53,546 nucleotides of DNA from Chloroflexota bacterium (GTDB taxonomy: Bacteria > Chloroflexota > UBA6077 > CF-72): contig JAFAZN010000431.1 of NCBI GenBank assembly GCA_019239775.1, forward strand, positions 1 to 53,546, written 5' to 3'. A model generated the notes under the pieces. It was not told the DNA's origin and did no database searches. It saw only the letters and a program-made list of their open reading frames with translations. The number at the start of each line of letters is the position of its first letter. Position 1 is the stretch's first letter. A program made the position numbers and the translations under genes. Below are positions 33,010 to 41,520 of the stretch, piece by piece.

Positions 33010-34701
33010 ATGCGGCGGCGCGGGTTTTTGCGCTCAGTTGGAGTTGGAACGGCTCTGGGCGGCGGCGGGCTTGGGCTCCTGGTGCAGGCTTGCACGCCAG
33101 CGGCGCCTGCCGCGCCACCTGCGGCAACAGCGGGCCCAACGGGCACCAGCAGCCTCACGCTGCCGACCTATGTCGCCTTCCAGGGGCCACCCGCGGACCT
33201 GCCCGACAGCCCAGACGGTCTTGTCCCACCAGGCTATCTGAACTACCCGCGCAGTCCAACGCGCTCCGTTCAGCAACCGGTGGGCAGCGGCGAAGACGTC
33301 ACCGCCGTCACGTACACGACTCAGGCGCCGCCGACGCCGGCTGAGCAGAACCCCGCATGGCAACGCGTCAACCAGGAGACCGGCTTCAACGTCAAACTCC
33401 CGTTGACACAGCTGGCGGACTATCCCACCAAGCTCAACACGATCATCGCCGGTGGCGCCAGCTCACTGCCGGACCTGCTGAGCCTCGGGGCGGGCAACGG
33501 ACTTGGCATCGCCAACCTCCCGGAGTTCCTGCAGTCGCAATGCACGGACCTAACGCCGCTTGTCAGCGGCGACGCGGTCAAGCAATTCCCGAATCTGGCA
33601 AACCTGCCGCCATATGCCTGGCGTAACGCGGTGTTCAACAACCGGATCTTCGCGGTTCCATCGGTCCGCCACAGCATCAGCAATTCGATCATGTTTGGCA
33701 AAGGCACCCTGTTGGAGCCAGTCGGTGGCATCAATTTTCCCAGCACCGACGATTTTCTCAAAGCCATGAAGCAGTTATCCGGTGGCGGTTCGCAGTGGGG
33801 TCTTGGCTCTACCAGCGGCGCGCCAACCAACGGGCTTCCGGCCATCGCCACCTACTTTCTGGAGTCATTCGGTGCACCGAACGTCTGGCGTTCCGCCGGC
33901 GGCAAACTCACCAAAGATTGGGAGACCGACGAATTCCAAGCCGCGATTGCCTACGTTCGACAGCTCTGGGACGCCGGGGTCATTCACCCGGACTCGCCGA
34001 CGATGAGCGTGAACCAGGCGGCGCAGAACTTCTACGCGGGCAAGTACGCGCTGTGGGCGAACGGTCTGATTATCGGCGACGTCGTCTGGAACCGCGCCAA
34101 TGCGCAAGACAGGAACTTTTCCATGCGCGCCGTCGCGCCATTTCCGGCCAAGCCATCCAGCAAGCCGGTCCACCACCTCGGTACGGGCGCCAACCTGCTC
34201 ACCGTGCTGCGCAAGACGACCGCCGACCAAGCTGCCAAACTGCTCGGCCTCTTGAACTACGTGTCTGCGCCCTTCGGGACGCAGGAATACCTCACGATGT
34301 GGTATGGCGTCGAAGGCGTCGAATTCGACTTCGACCAGAACCATAACCCGGTCATCTCGGCCAAAGGCCAGACAGACCTGTTCATTCCCTGGCCCAACGT
34401 GGGCGCGGCACCCAGTGTGCTGTACGACGCCAGCTCGGCAGACTATGCGCGGGTGATCTCGAAAGACGTCGCGCCGATTCAGGGGATGGGTATCCCGAAT
34501 CCGGTCGTGGGCCTGTACTCACAGACCAACGCGCAGCGCGCGGCTTCGCTGAACCAGAAAATGGGTGACGACCTGATGGCTATCATCTTTGGAAGAAGCG
34601 AGATGTCGAGTTACGACCAGCTGGTCGCCGATTGGCGAGGCCAGGGTGGCGACCAAATTCGGGCAGAGTTCGAGCAGGCGCTCCAGTCTGGGCACAACTG
34701 A
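33010..34701 (+). CDS. ABC transporter solute-binding lipoprotein, family 1, without permease
   Basis: 563 residues. The signal has RRRGFLRSVG (twin-arginine) and the lipobox-like LLVQAC. The mature part begins with a short Ala/Pro linker, then a stretch with Pro residues before the binding fold (WQRVNQETGFNVKLPLTQLA, DYPTKLNTIIAGG). It resembles large family 1 (lipoprotein LipO-like) binding proteins. No permease or ATPase gene is next to it; it lies between two Rieske systems. No ribosome binding site is obvious before ATG 33010. Confidence 0.87.
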   Translation: MRRRGFLRSVGVGTALGGGGLGLLVQACTPAAPAAPPAATAGPTGTSSLTLPTYVAFQGPPADLPDSPDGLVPPGYLNYPRSPTRSVQQPVGSGEDVTAVTYTTQAPPTPAEQNPAWQRVNQETGFNVKLPLTQLADYPTKLNTIIAGGASSLPDLLSLGAGNGLGIANLPEFLQSQCTDLTPLVSGDAVKQFPNLANLPPYAWRNAVFNNRIFAVPSVRHSISNSIMFGKGTLLEPVGGINFPSTDDFLKAMKQLSGGGSQWGLGSTSGAPTNGLPAIATYFLESFGAPNVWRSAGGKLTKDWETDEFQAAIAYVRQLWDAGVIHPDSPTMSVNQAAQNFYAGKYALWANGLIIGDVVWNRANAQDRNFSMRAVAPFPAKPSSKPVHHLGTGANLLTVLRKTTADQAAKLLGLLNYVSAPFGTQEYLTMWYGVEGVEFDFDQNHNPVISAKGQTDLFIPWPNVGAAPSVLYDASSADYARVISKDVAPIQGMGIPNPVVGLYSQTNAQRAASLNQKMGDDLMAIIFGRSEMSSYDQLVADWRGQGGDQIRAEFEQALQSGHN

Positions 34702-34847
34702 GTGCATTCCCCTCACGGGTTTGGTATTCCCACTGGACCGGATGCCTCATCACACGACAGTGTCGCCCCATGGGAGAAGTGCCCTACGGAGTGGATCCGT
34801 ACGGGACTAGTTCATCACCGATGTGAAATGTCGCCAGGAGGAAAAAC

Positions 34848-36215
34848 ATGCTAACCAGGGAAGAGAACGAAACGCTGTGTCGGGTTGGCCCGGGCACGCT
34901 TATGGGCGCGCTCATGCGCGAGTACTGGATTCCGGCCGCCCTCTCATCCGAGCTCGCAGCTCCTGACAGCGACCCGCTGCGCATCATGCTGCTCGGCGAG
35001 CAGCTGATCGCCTTCCGCGATACCAACGGCAAAGTTGGTCTGCTCCAGAACAACTGCCCACACCGCGGAGCGAGCCTGTTTTTCGGGCGCAACGAAGAAC
35101 TTGATCCAGGCCTGCGCTGCGTATATCACGGCTGGAAGTTCGCCGCCGACGGCACCTGCACGGACATGCCGAACGAGCCTGCCGAGTCGGATTTCAAGCA
35201 CAAGGTCAAGGCGGTCGCCTATCCCACACAGGAACGCAACGGGATCATCTGGGCCTATATGGGCGCAAGACAGTCGCCACCACCGCTGCCGAGCCTCGAA
35301 GGCAACATGCTGCCAGATGGCGAATGGCAGGTTACGGCCATCCAGCGTGAGTGCAACTGGTTCCAGGCTCTCGAGGGCGATATCGACACCAGCCACTTTT
35401 CCTTCCTGCACGCAGGCTCGATGGACGTCAGCACCCAGCAGCCGGGCACCTTTTCCTACTACATGCTGGCGGACCGCGCGCCGCGCTACTCGGTGGTGGA
35501 CACCGATTTCGGCACGATGTACGGCGCCTATCGCGATACCGACGACGGACGCCGCTACTGGCGCGTCGCCAACTTCCTGTTTCCGTTCTGGACCATGCCG
35601 CCGCAAGGATTATTGGGTCACAAGGTCACAGCGCGCGGCTGGGTGCCAATGGATGACACCCACACCATGTTCTACATGGCAGGTCCAAAGTTCCGCCGGT
35701 TGCCGCCACCGGATGCGGAGCGCTCGGCCTCGCTGAACCGTGCCAACGAAGGCACCGCACCGGCCGGTCCATGGAACCGCATGGTGCCCAATTCCACGGA
35801 TTGGTTCGGTCGCTTCCGTCTGACGGCAAATGCCAGCAACGACTACATGATCGATCGTGAAAAGCAGCGCCACAACTCCGGCATGGACGACTTCACTGGC
35901 ATCCAGGGCATACACCTGCAAGACCAAGCGATCACCGAAAGCGAAGGTCCGCTGTATGACCGCAGCAGTGAGCACCTTGCCTCCAGTGACATGATGATCA
36001 TCCGCGTGCGGCGTCGGCTGCTGATGGCCGCGCATGCGCTGGCGGACCAGGGATTGATCCCGCCGGGCGTGGACGATCCTGACGTCATGGGCGCTCGCGC
36101 TGGCGGCGTGTTTCTCCCACAGGACGCGGATTGGCTGGAGGCGACCGAGCAGCTGCGCCGCGGGTTCGTGAAGCATCCGGAGCTTGACCCGAGAGTGACG
36201 GGGCCACTCGTGTAG
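34848..36215 (+). CDS. Rieske-type aromatic ring-hydroxylating oxygenase, large subunit, paralogue
   Basis: 455 residues, with AGGAGG well placed before ATG 34848. Rieske ligands are Cys70, His72, Cys91 and His94; iron ligands are His183 and His188 in DTSHFSFLH. It is strongly similar to the oxygenase at 30839 (shared CPHRGASLFFGRNEE, CVYHGWKF, MPNEPAESDFK, AYPTQER) but has an insertion near residues 280-300 (RRLPPPDAERSASLNR). Two intact copies suggest separate substrates. No reductase is adjacent. The next 150 bases (36216-36366) hold no gene and no strong hairpin. Confidence 0.92.
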   Translation: MLTREENETLCRVGPGTLMGALMREYWIPAALSSELAAPDSDPLRIMLLGEQLIAFRDTNGKVGLLQNNCPHRGASLFFGRNEELDPGLRCVYHGWKFAADGTCTDMPNEPAESDFKHKVKAVAYPTQERNGIIWAYMGARQSPPPLPSLEGNMLPDGEWQVTAIQRECNWFQALEGDIDTSHFSFLHAGSMDVSTQQPGTFSYYMLADRAPRYSVVDTDFGTMYGAYRDTDDGRRYWRVANFLFPFWTMPPQGLLGHKVTARGWVPMDDTHTMFYMAGPKFRRLPPPDAERSASLNRANEGTAPAGPWNRMVPNSTDWFGRFRLTANASNDYMIDREKQRHNSGMDDFTGIQGIHLQDQAITESEGPLYDRSSEHLASSDMMIIRVRRRLLMAAHALADQGLIPPGVDDPDVMGARAGGVFLPQDADWLEATEQLRRGFVKHPELDPRVTGPLV

Positions 36216-36366
36216 AGCGGCCTTGAGGCTAGCCTTCGGACTGTTTACACAGTAAATGAGACAGAGCCTTCTCCTGCTGTAGGACTCAGGGCGGGCTACA
36301 AGCTGTCGATTTGCCACGTTGTCGATTGTCTATGGAGTGAAACCACCTTCTAGGCAGAGGCACTGT

Positions 36367-36957
36367 ATGGGCAAAGTCATTGCAATCGAACATCTCACGC
36401 TGGACGGCGTGATGCAGTCACCCGGCCACCCAGATGAGGATCCGCGCGACGGCTTCACGCAAGGCGGTTGGGCCGCCCGCCGCCAGGATCCCCGGATGCA
36501 GGAGTTCATGGGCGCTCACATGAGCAGCAACTGGTCCCTGCTGGCTGGTCGGACCACGTATGTGCGCTTCGCGGACTTCTGGCCGAAGCAGGCGCCCAAC
36601 CCGTTTACCGACGCTCTGAACCAGGTTCGCAAGTACGTCGCCTCAACGACTTTGCAAGAACCGCTGCCATGGCAGAACTCCGTGCTGCTGAAGGGCGACG
36701 CCGCGGATGCGGTGGCCAGGCTCAAGGACGACGTCGAGGAAAACCTCGTGGTGTTCGGCAGTGGCGTGCTGGTTCGCTCGCTTACGAAGCGCAATCTCGT
36801 GGATGAGTTTGTGCTGTGCATCCACCCGCTCGTGCTGGGTGCGGGGCGTCGGCTATTCACCGAGGGTGGGGCAGCTCCGATGGACATGGACTTGATCGAG
36901 TCCTCGATGACCCCTGCCGGCGTGATCCTGGCCGCCTATCGGCCGGCGGCTGCGTGA
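36367..36957 (+). CDS. dihydrofolate reductase-like (RibD C-terminal) family protein
   Basis: 196 residues from ATG 36367, where the typical MGKVIAIEHLTLDGVMQSPG begins. The family fold is supported by WSLLAGRTTYVRFADFWP, the central KYVASTTLQEP and the C-terminal LVVFGSGVLVRSLTKRNLVD and LVLGAGRRLF. These small reductases are related to RibD and DHFR and probably bind NAD(P)H, but the natural substrate is mostly unknown. No riboflavin or folate gene is nearby. Confidence 0.9.
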   Translation: MGKVIAIEHLTLDGVMQSPGHPDEDPRDGFTQGGWAARRQDPRMQEFMGAHMSSNWSLLAGRTTYVRFADFWPKQAPNPFTDALNQVRKYVASTTLQEPLPWQNSVLLKGDAADAVARLKDDVEENLVVFGSGVLVRSLTKRNLVDEFVLCIHPLVLGAGRRLFTEGGAAPMDMDLIESSMTPAGVILAAYRPAAA

Positions 36958-36990
36958 AATCCGACGGTCACGTGGCGGAAGTGCGTTAGG

Positions 36991-37287
36991 ATGCCCTCAG
37001 TGGCTGAGTGCACGCATCTCGACCAGGTTCACGATGTCCGCGCCAGGACCCCGGACGGATGCGAGGAGTGCCTGCGCATCGGTAGTACGTGGGTGCACCT
37101 GCGCCTGTGCCTGGGCTGCGGCCACGTCGGCTGCTGTGACAACTCTCCGAACAAACATGCCACCGCGCACTATCACCAGACCCACGAGGCGTTGATGCAG
37201 TCCTTCGAGCCAGGCGAAGACTGGGGCTGGTGCTACGTCGACGAGCTGTTTCTGGAGCCAGCGCCGCTGCAAGAAGCGCTGCGCTAG
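36991..37287 (+). CDS. UBP-type zinc finger protein
   Basis: 98 residues. The zinc-binding pattern of zf-UBP domains is seen: Cys7 and His9, Cys24 and Cys27 (CEEC), Cys40 and Cys43 (CLGCGHVGCC), then His56, His60 to His65 (KHATAHYHQTHE). The domain nearly fills the protein. Bacterial stand-alone versions have no known ubiquitin partner, and the function is unknown. The start could also be GTG 37000. Confidence 0.9.
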   Translation: MPSVAECTHLDQVHDVRARTPDGCEECLRIGSTWVHLRLCLGCGHVGCCDNSPNKHATAHYHQTHEALMQSFEPGEDWGWCYVDELFLEPAPLQEALR

Positions 37288-37382
37288 CAAATCCGCAACC
37301 AGGAAGGATCCTGGACCTCGTGGGCATCACGAGTGGCGACTTTCGCGACAGGCTTCAGGCTCACTCCTTAGACTGGCCTGAG

Positions 37383-37865
37383 ATGGTCAGATCCACAGAT
37401 CGGAACCTCGGGCTCCTCGCTGGGCTCATTACGCTTCTGGCACTGGCTGATGGAGTTCTGCATTTCAGCCTCGACTACATCCTGTTTCGAGGCAACGTCT
37501 TTGGCCGGCTCGGGCCGCCCCCGGGCGCACCACCACCGCCAGGCGGCGGAGGCGGACCACCCCCGCTGCCACTGCCGCTGAATCAGCTGTTCGCGCTGAA
37601 CCTGGTGGGCTACGTCGTGCTGGTCCTGGTGCTGTGGTTTGTCGCACCGCGAATTGGCAGCTGGCGCTGGCTGGTGGAAGTTGCCTTTCTCGTGTACGTC
37701 GCGCTCGTGTTTGCCGGCTGGCTCCGCCTCGGCGCACCAAATCCAATGGGCTACCTTGGCTACTTTTCCAAGTTCATCGAGCTGGTGCTGGTTTTGGCGG
37801 TACTCGCACGGCTCTGGATGACAGTCTCCGCCTCTCGCGGGCTGAGATCCGTACCGGCGGCGTGA
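37383..37865 (+). CDS. four-helix membrane protein with proline/glycine-rich loop
   Basis: 160 residues from ATG 37383. Helices are seen at about 10-32, 68-88, 93-112 and 125-147. Between the first two lies GPPPGAPPPPGGGGGPPPLP, probably exposed outside the membrane. I do not recognise a family. It stands alone between the zinc finger gene and two hairpins that mark the convergent gap. Confidence 0.72.
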   Translation: MVRSTDRNLGLLAGLITLLALADGVLHFSLDYILFRGNVFGRLGPPPGAPPPPGGGGGPPPLPLPLNQLFALNLVGYVVLVLVLWFVAPRIGSWRWLVEVAFLVYVALVFAGWLRLGAPNPMGYLGYFSKFIELVLVLAVLARLWMTVSASRGLRSVPAA

Positions 37866-37880
37866 GCCGCCCGGGTCTAA

Positions 37881-37939
37881 GCCTCGGGGCGCGGCGCCTA
37901 CCGAGGCAGGACCCTCCGGCGAACTGAAACTCCGGAGGG
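37881..37939. terminator. two hairpins, probable bidirectional terminator
   Basis: GCCTCGG (37881-37887) pairs with CCGAGGC (37901-37907), and CCCTCCGG (37912-37919) with CCGGAGGG (37932-37939). Both lie in the 82-base gap between the convergent membrane protein and the copper-type cluster. Confidence 0.6.
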
Positions 37940-37947
37940 CCTGCGCG

Positions 37948-38607
37948 TCAGGCGCGGTGGCTTTGACTCGCGGTACGCGTGGCGCCGGCTGGAGTTGGCG
38001 TCGTTATGCGCGGGCGGATCAGCCAGGCGCTTGCGCCGACCAATAATCCGAGCACGCCCACCGCGATGCCAACGTACGCCAGCGTGCGCGCGCTTTGCGC
38101 ATCCGCTTGCGCCGCCTGCACGTCGGCGCCACTCTGTGCCGGATCCGGCAACGCCAGCGGGAATTGCAATGCCGACGGCGCCGCAACTGCATCGAACTTG
38201 CCATCGGCAGTATCAAACGTCTCGTTCACCTCGTCACCATTGATGGTGCCGGTGAAGATCCACTGATAGTCGCCGACGCGGGTGGGCACGATATCGGCGA
38301 TGTAGTAGCCGTCCTGCCCAAAGACCGCGCGCAGCGAAAACTGTTTGGTGCTGGCACCCTGGCGGATATTGAGCTTCAGGGTCTTGTCAGCACCGGTGAC
38401 CGGTGTGGTCGTGCCAGCCTGCATGATCCGAATGCTGGCGCCGTTTTGCATGTCGGCGTAGGTCGGCTCCACATCCCAGCCGACGACGACGTCATATTTA
38501 CCGTTGGCGATAGTTCGCCGCTCGTGCGCCAGCGCGCTGCCAGGCAGCACCAGGAGCACCAGCAACAGCACCACTGCCACCGATGATGCGCGAATGACTG
38601 ATTTCAT
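37948..38607 (-). CDS. exported, C-terminally anchored protein of copper-type cluster
   Basis: 219 residues. The signal peptide ends at SALA, so the mature protein would begin HERRTIANGK. A beta-rich domain of about 130 residues follows (VVVGWDVEPTYADMQNGASI), then a linker and one membrane helix near 175-195 (LAYVGIAVGVLGLLVGAS). The family is not recognised. An N-terminal His directly after signal cleavage, with two CopC-like neighbours, suggests metal binding outside the membrane. Last gene of a four-gene minus-strand run. Confidence 0.75.
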   Translation of the reverse strand: MKSVIRASSVAVVLLLVLLVLPGSALAHERRTIANGKYDVVVGWDVEPTYADMQNGASIRIMQAGTTTPVTGADKTLKLNIRQGASTKQFSLRAVFGQDGYYIADIVPTRVGDYQWIFTGTINGDEVNETFDTADGKFDAVAAPSALQFPLALPDPAQSGADVQAAQADAQSARTLAYVGIAVGVLGLLVGASAWLIRPRITTPTPAGATRTASQSHRA

Positions 38608-38628
38608 TATTTCGATGAACCCCGGAAC

Positions 38629-39318
38629 CTAGTGAGACTTTTGGGCCTGTTCCATCTGGAAGTCGGCCATCGCATCGGAGAGTGCAGATTCCAGACCTTC
38701 GCCGTCAGCCAACGCGGCGTTGAAGCTGGCCACGTCGATCTGCCCGTAGTATTTCTGGCGAAGTGCCTGTCGTTTGCAATACGTATCAGCGCGAGAGTCG
38801 TTGATGCCTGGAGTCTTGACGCCGTTGTCGACGCAGGCGGGCCCCGTCGCCGCTGCCGTCTGAGCAGGCGCGGTCGTTACCGGCGCGGTGGTGGTAGTGC
38901 TCGGCATCGGAGTCGGTGTTGTTGCGGCGGGGGCCGCGCCGGCGACGGTGAACACAAACTGTCCGTCATTCGGGTCGCCGTCATCGCCCGACACGTTGTG
39001 CCACAACACCGTGTAGGTGCCCGGTCCGTCATCGCTCATCGGCACGCTCGCTTGATGGCGGTTTTCCAGATCGAATTTGGCAGGTGCCGTTGTGACCTCA
39101 CCGCCATGTGGACCGGTGATCGAGATGTGAATGTCCGAGAGCTCCTGCGTGTACGTGATCTGCAGCACGCTCGGAGCGGCTGAGACCGTGCTGCCTGCGC
39201 CAGGTGTGGAGCCAGCGTACTGCGCGTGGGCCGATGCAACTGGCGCGCCGAATGCGAACATTCCCGACAACGCCAGGACCGTAGACACCACCGTTGGTAC
39301 ATAAGGGAGTGACTTCAT
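38629..39318 (-). CDS. CopC-domain copper-binding protein with C-terminal helical extension
   Basis: 229 residues from ATG 39318. The signal peptide ends at ASA (27-30), leaving mature HAQYAGSTPGAGSTV, the CopC start, where the N-terminal His is a copper ligand. The domain continues with LQITYTQELSDIHISITGPH and LWHNVSGDDGDPNDGQFVFT. A Thr/Pro linker leads to about 70 residues with two Cys (PACVDNG, DTYCKRQ) that could form a disulfide and a helical end. CopC proteins carry copper in the periplasm or at the cell surface. Confidence 0.85.
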   Translation of the reverse strand: MKSLPYVPTVVSTVLALSGMFAFGAPVASAHAQYAGSTPGAGSTVSAAPSVLQITYTQELSDIHISITGPHGGEVTTAPAKFDLENRHQASVPMSDDGPGTYTVLWHNVSGDDGDPNDGQFVFTVAGAAPAATTPTPMPSTTTTAPVTTAPAQTAAATGPACVDNGVKTPGINDSRADTYCKRQALRQKYYGQIDVASFNAALADGEGLESALSDAMADFQMEQAQKSH

Positions 39319-39326
39319 TGGGCCTT

Positions 39327-40088
39327 TCAGTGAGGTGCGACAGCGCTTGCTGACGCGAATGCCGGTGCACCGGACACCGTATCGACGGTAAAGTCGAAAT
39401 CGCCTTTGGCATCGTCGACCACATTGGTGCGCCGCACGATGACCTGCGCATGCCATGCGCCCGGGATGGCTACCTCGTTGCCATTGAGCACCCAACCACC
39501 GTCGCCGCTGGGCTGGGTATCGAGCAGATCGGTACCGAGGTCCGGTCGCGACAACTGGATGCGCACTCGCTCGACGCCCGCGGTGTTGTTGAGGTCGGCT
39601 CGGAGCAGGCTGGAACCATCAGGCGCCGAAGTAACGGTGAGTGTCGCCATCAGGTCGGCGGCGGGCTCCACCTGGTTCGCGGTTCCTTCGATAATTCCGA
39701 CCGGACCGCCGTTCAAGACGAACGAGTAGAAGCCCTGGGCGGTGTGGCCATCATCGGCCGATAGGCTGGTCCAGGCAACGGTGTACGGTCCAGGGGCCAG
39801 ATCCGATGTCGGTTGCACCGACGACTGACGCCCCGAGGATGCCTCGGGCTGGACTGGAACCGGTGCGTCGGTGGAGTCAAGCAACACCAGCGAGGTGCCG
39901 CTCTGGACGATATTCGAGTCATAGGTAATGCCCACGTGCGCTGGAGCAGAGTCCAGCCGCGCGTTCGGCGCGGGATCCATGGTTTGCGGATACGAGTGGG
40001 CGGAAACAGTGCCCACCGAGCCGGCGAGGCTCAACAGCGTCGCCGCGCTCACGGTTAGTACATGACGTATCGAGAGCATCGATCGCAT
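39327..40088 (-). CDS. exported CopC-like protein with second beta domain
   Basis: 253 residues from ATG 40088, preceded by AAAGGA. The signal ends at VSA (28-30), and the mature protein starts HSYPQTMDPAPNARLDSAPA, a CopC-type pattern with N-terminal His. The first domain (about 31-130) includes WTSLSADDGHTAQGFYSFVL. The second (about 145-245) resembles the YtkA-like domain found after the membrane part of CopC-CopD fusions (GAWHAQVIVRR), but no CopD membrane helices are present. It is eight bases from the next gene. Confidence 0.8.
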   Translation of the reverse strand: MRSMLSIRHVLTVSAATLLSLAGSVGTVSAHSYPQTMDPAPNARLDSAPAHVGITYDSNIVQSGTSLVLLDSTDAPVPVQPEASSGRQSSVQPTSDLAPGPYTVAWTSLSADDGHTAQGFYSFVLNGGPVGIIEGTANQVEPAADLMATLTVTSAPDGSSLLRADLNNTAGVERVRIQLSRPDLGTDLLDTQPSGDGGWVLNGNEVAIPGAWHAQVIVRRTNVVDDAKGDFDFTVDTVSGAPAFASASAVAPH

Positions 40089-40125
40089 TGTCCTTTCGCC
40101 TATGTAACGATTGTGTTGCGTGAGT

Positions 40126-40563
40126 TCAGGCGAAAGGGGTGTCAGGTGGCGGGTCTTGAGGGGCGTCGCGGAACTGCGCTGCGAGAGCCAAGTCCCCGAA
40201 CGCGACGCGACCCCGCTGTGAGAGGTCGACGGCTGTGAGGCTCGCGCCAGGTGGTGTCGGGCCGATGGCCAGCCCGAGGTCGGCGGTATCGGCGCCGCTG
40301 CCCGCGCCAAGCGCTGTGGTGCCAGGCGGTGGAGTTTGCAGCTGATCACCGGCGCGGGCCGACAGTGCCGCGGCAAGTTGGGCGTCGGTCATGACGCGAC
40401 CGTCCAGCAGATGGACGTGCGGCAGGATCGGATGCAGCAACACACTCGAGTGAATGCCCTGGCCCGCGCCAACCGGCGTGCTCAAGAGGAGCAGCGCCGC
40501 AAGCAACACGCCGAGTAGTTGGCCCAATGTCGACCGCGGGAGCACGAGCGCGCTCTCAACCAT
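40126..40563 (-). CDS. His-rich exported or membrane-anchored small protein
   Basis: 145 residues, not recognised. A hydrophobic signal or anchor spans about 12-32 (LLGVLLAALLLLSTPVGAG). Directly after it is HSSVLLHPILPHVHLLDG with four His in 16 residues. The rest is Pro/Gly/Ala-rich with an acidic end. First of the run with the CopC-like genes, so a metal-related role is inferred. Confidence 0.65.
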   Translation of the reverse strand: MVESALVLPRSTLGQLLGVLLAALLLLSTPVGAGQGIHSSVLLHPILPHVHLLDGRVMTDAQLAAALSARAGDQLQTPPPGTTALGAGSGADTADLGLAIGPTPPGASLTAVDLSQRGRVAFGDLALAAQFRDAPQDPPPDTPFA

Positions 40564-40630
40564 AGCCGATGGGAGGCGGCAAATAGAAATTGCTCATCGC
40601 CGACCACCAACAACGTGGAGCCGTCGTGTC

Positions 40631-40682
40631 GCGCCTGAGCGGCGGTGCCTCGGTCAGGTTCCGTGCACCGCCGCTCAGGCGC
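40631..40682. terminator. 18-bp perfect inverted repeat downstream of response regulator
   Basis: GCGCCTGAGCGGCGGTGC (40631-40648) and GCACCGCCGCTCAGGCGC (40665-40682) form a perfect 18-bp stem with a 16-base loop. It lies in the 224-base gap between the response regulator stop (40788) and the start of the His-rich gene (40563), both on the minus strand. Likely the terminator of the upstream operon; the remaining gap then holds the copper cluster promoter. No T tract. Confidence 0.65.
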
Positions 40683-40787
40683 AGGGTCGGACCGGACGGC
40701 CCCGCATCGCGGCGATGAGCAAAACTATGTTACGAAGCCCGGCCGCAAGTAGCGCCGATCAACGGTTACGGTTCTGGGGCAATCGGG

Positions 40788-41495
40788 TTACGGGCCGTTG
40801 CCCTCTTCCAAGAAGGCGAGCCGGTAGCCTCGGCCGCGCACGGTTTCCAGAGACGGCGACGGTGAGGCGCGGCGCAGCTTGAGACGCAGCCGCCACATGT
40901 GCACGTCGATCAGGTGGCCAGTCCCATAGTCCGCGTCGCCCCACACGATGTGACCCAGCTCCTCACGCGAGAGGAGCTCCTGCGGCCGGCTGGCCAGGGC
41001 AACCAGCAGGTGGAACTCGGTGGGCGTGAGATGAACCTTGGCGCCGCCAAGCGTGACCGTGCCGTGCGACTGCGAAATCAGCAGGTCGCCTACGTGGATC
41101 TGTGCTTGAGGCTCGGGAGCCTTCAGGCGAGGGTGCGACGCGCGACGTAAGACGGCTTCGACGCGCGCCTCGAGCTCGTCAATGTCGAACGGCTTGGCAA
41201 GGAAATCGTCGGCGCCGAGGCGCAGTCCGAGGACGCGATCGAGCTGGCGCTGGCGCGAGCTGCAGATGATGATCGGCGCATCGGTGAGCGCGCGCAGGGC
41301 TGGCAACAGGACGAGCCCATCCCCGTCAGGCAACATCAGGTCGAGCATGATCAGCTCGGGACGGAAATGGCTGAGCATGGTCCTGGCATCGGCGGCGTTT
41401 TCCGCGGTGCTCACCTGATATCCGTTGGTTTCGAGGATGCGCGAAACCGAGCGCGCGATGGCGGGGTCGTCCTCCACCAGCACAATGGCGGCCAT
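40788..41495 (-). CDS. OmpR-family two-component response regulator
   Basis: 235 residues from ATG 41495 (MAAIVLVEDDPAIA). The receiver domain has the acidic pair Asp9/Asp10, phospho-acceptor Asp52 (MLDLMLPDGDG), Ser79 in the usual Thr/Ser position and Lys101 (AKPFD). The winged-helix effector (about 140-230) contains LTPTEFHLLVALASRPQELL and ends GRGYRLAF. No histidine kinase gene is in the window. It follows the PAP2 gene by 25 bases and sits upstream of the copper-type cluster, which it may control. Confidence 0.93.
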   Translation of the reverse strand: MAAIVLVEDDPAIARSVSRILETNGYQVSTAENAADARTMLSHFRPELIMLDLMLPDGDGLVLLPALRALTDAPIIICSSRQRQLDRVLGLRLGADDFLAKPFDIDELEARVEAVLRRASHPRLKAPEPQAQIHVGDLLISQSHGTVTLGGAKVHLTPTEFHLLVALASRPQELLSREELGHIVWGDADYGTGHLIDVHMWRLRLKLRRASPSPSLETVRGRGYRLAFLEEGNGP

Positions 41496-41520
41496 CTGTG
41501 GAGTTCCGGTGACTGCAAGG

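Noticed and set aside
36241..36262. TTTAC-ACA-GTAAA dyad after the second Rieske gene as a terminator
   Set aside because: The stem is only five weak base pairs with no T tract; not enough to call.
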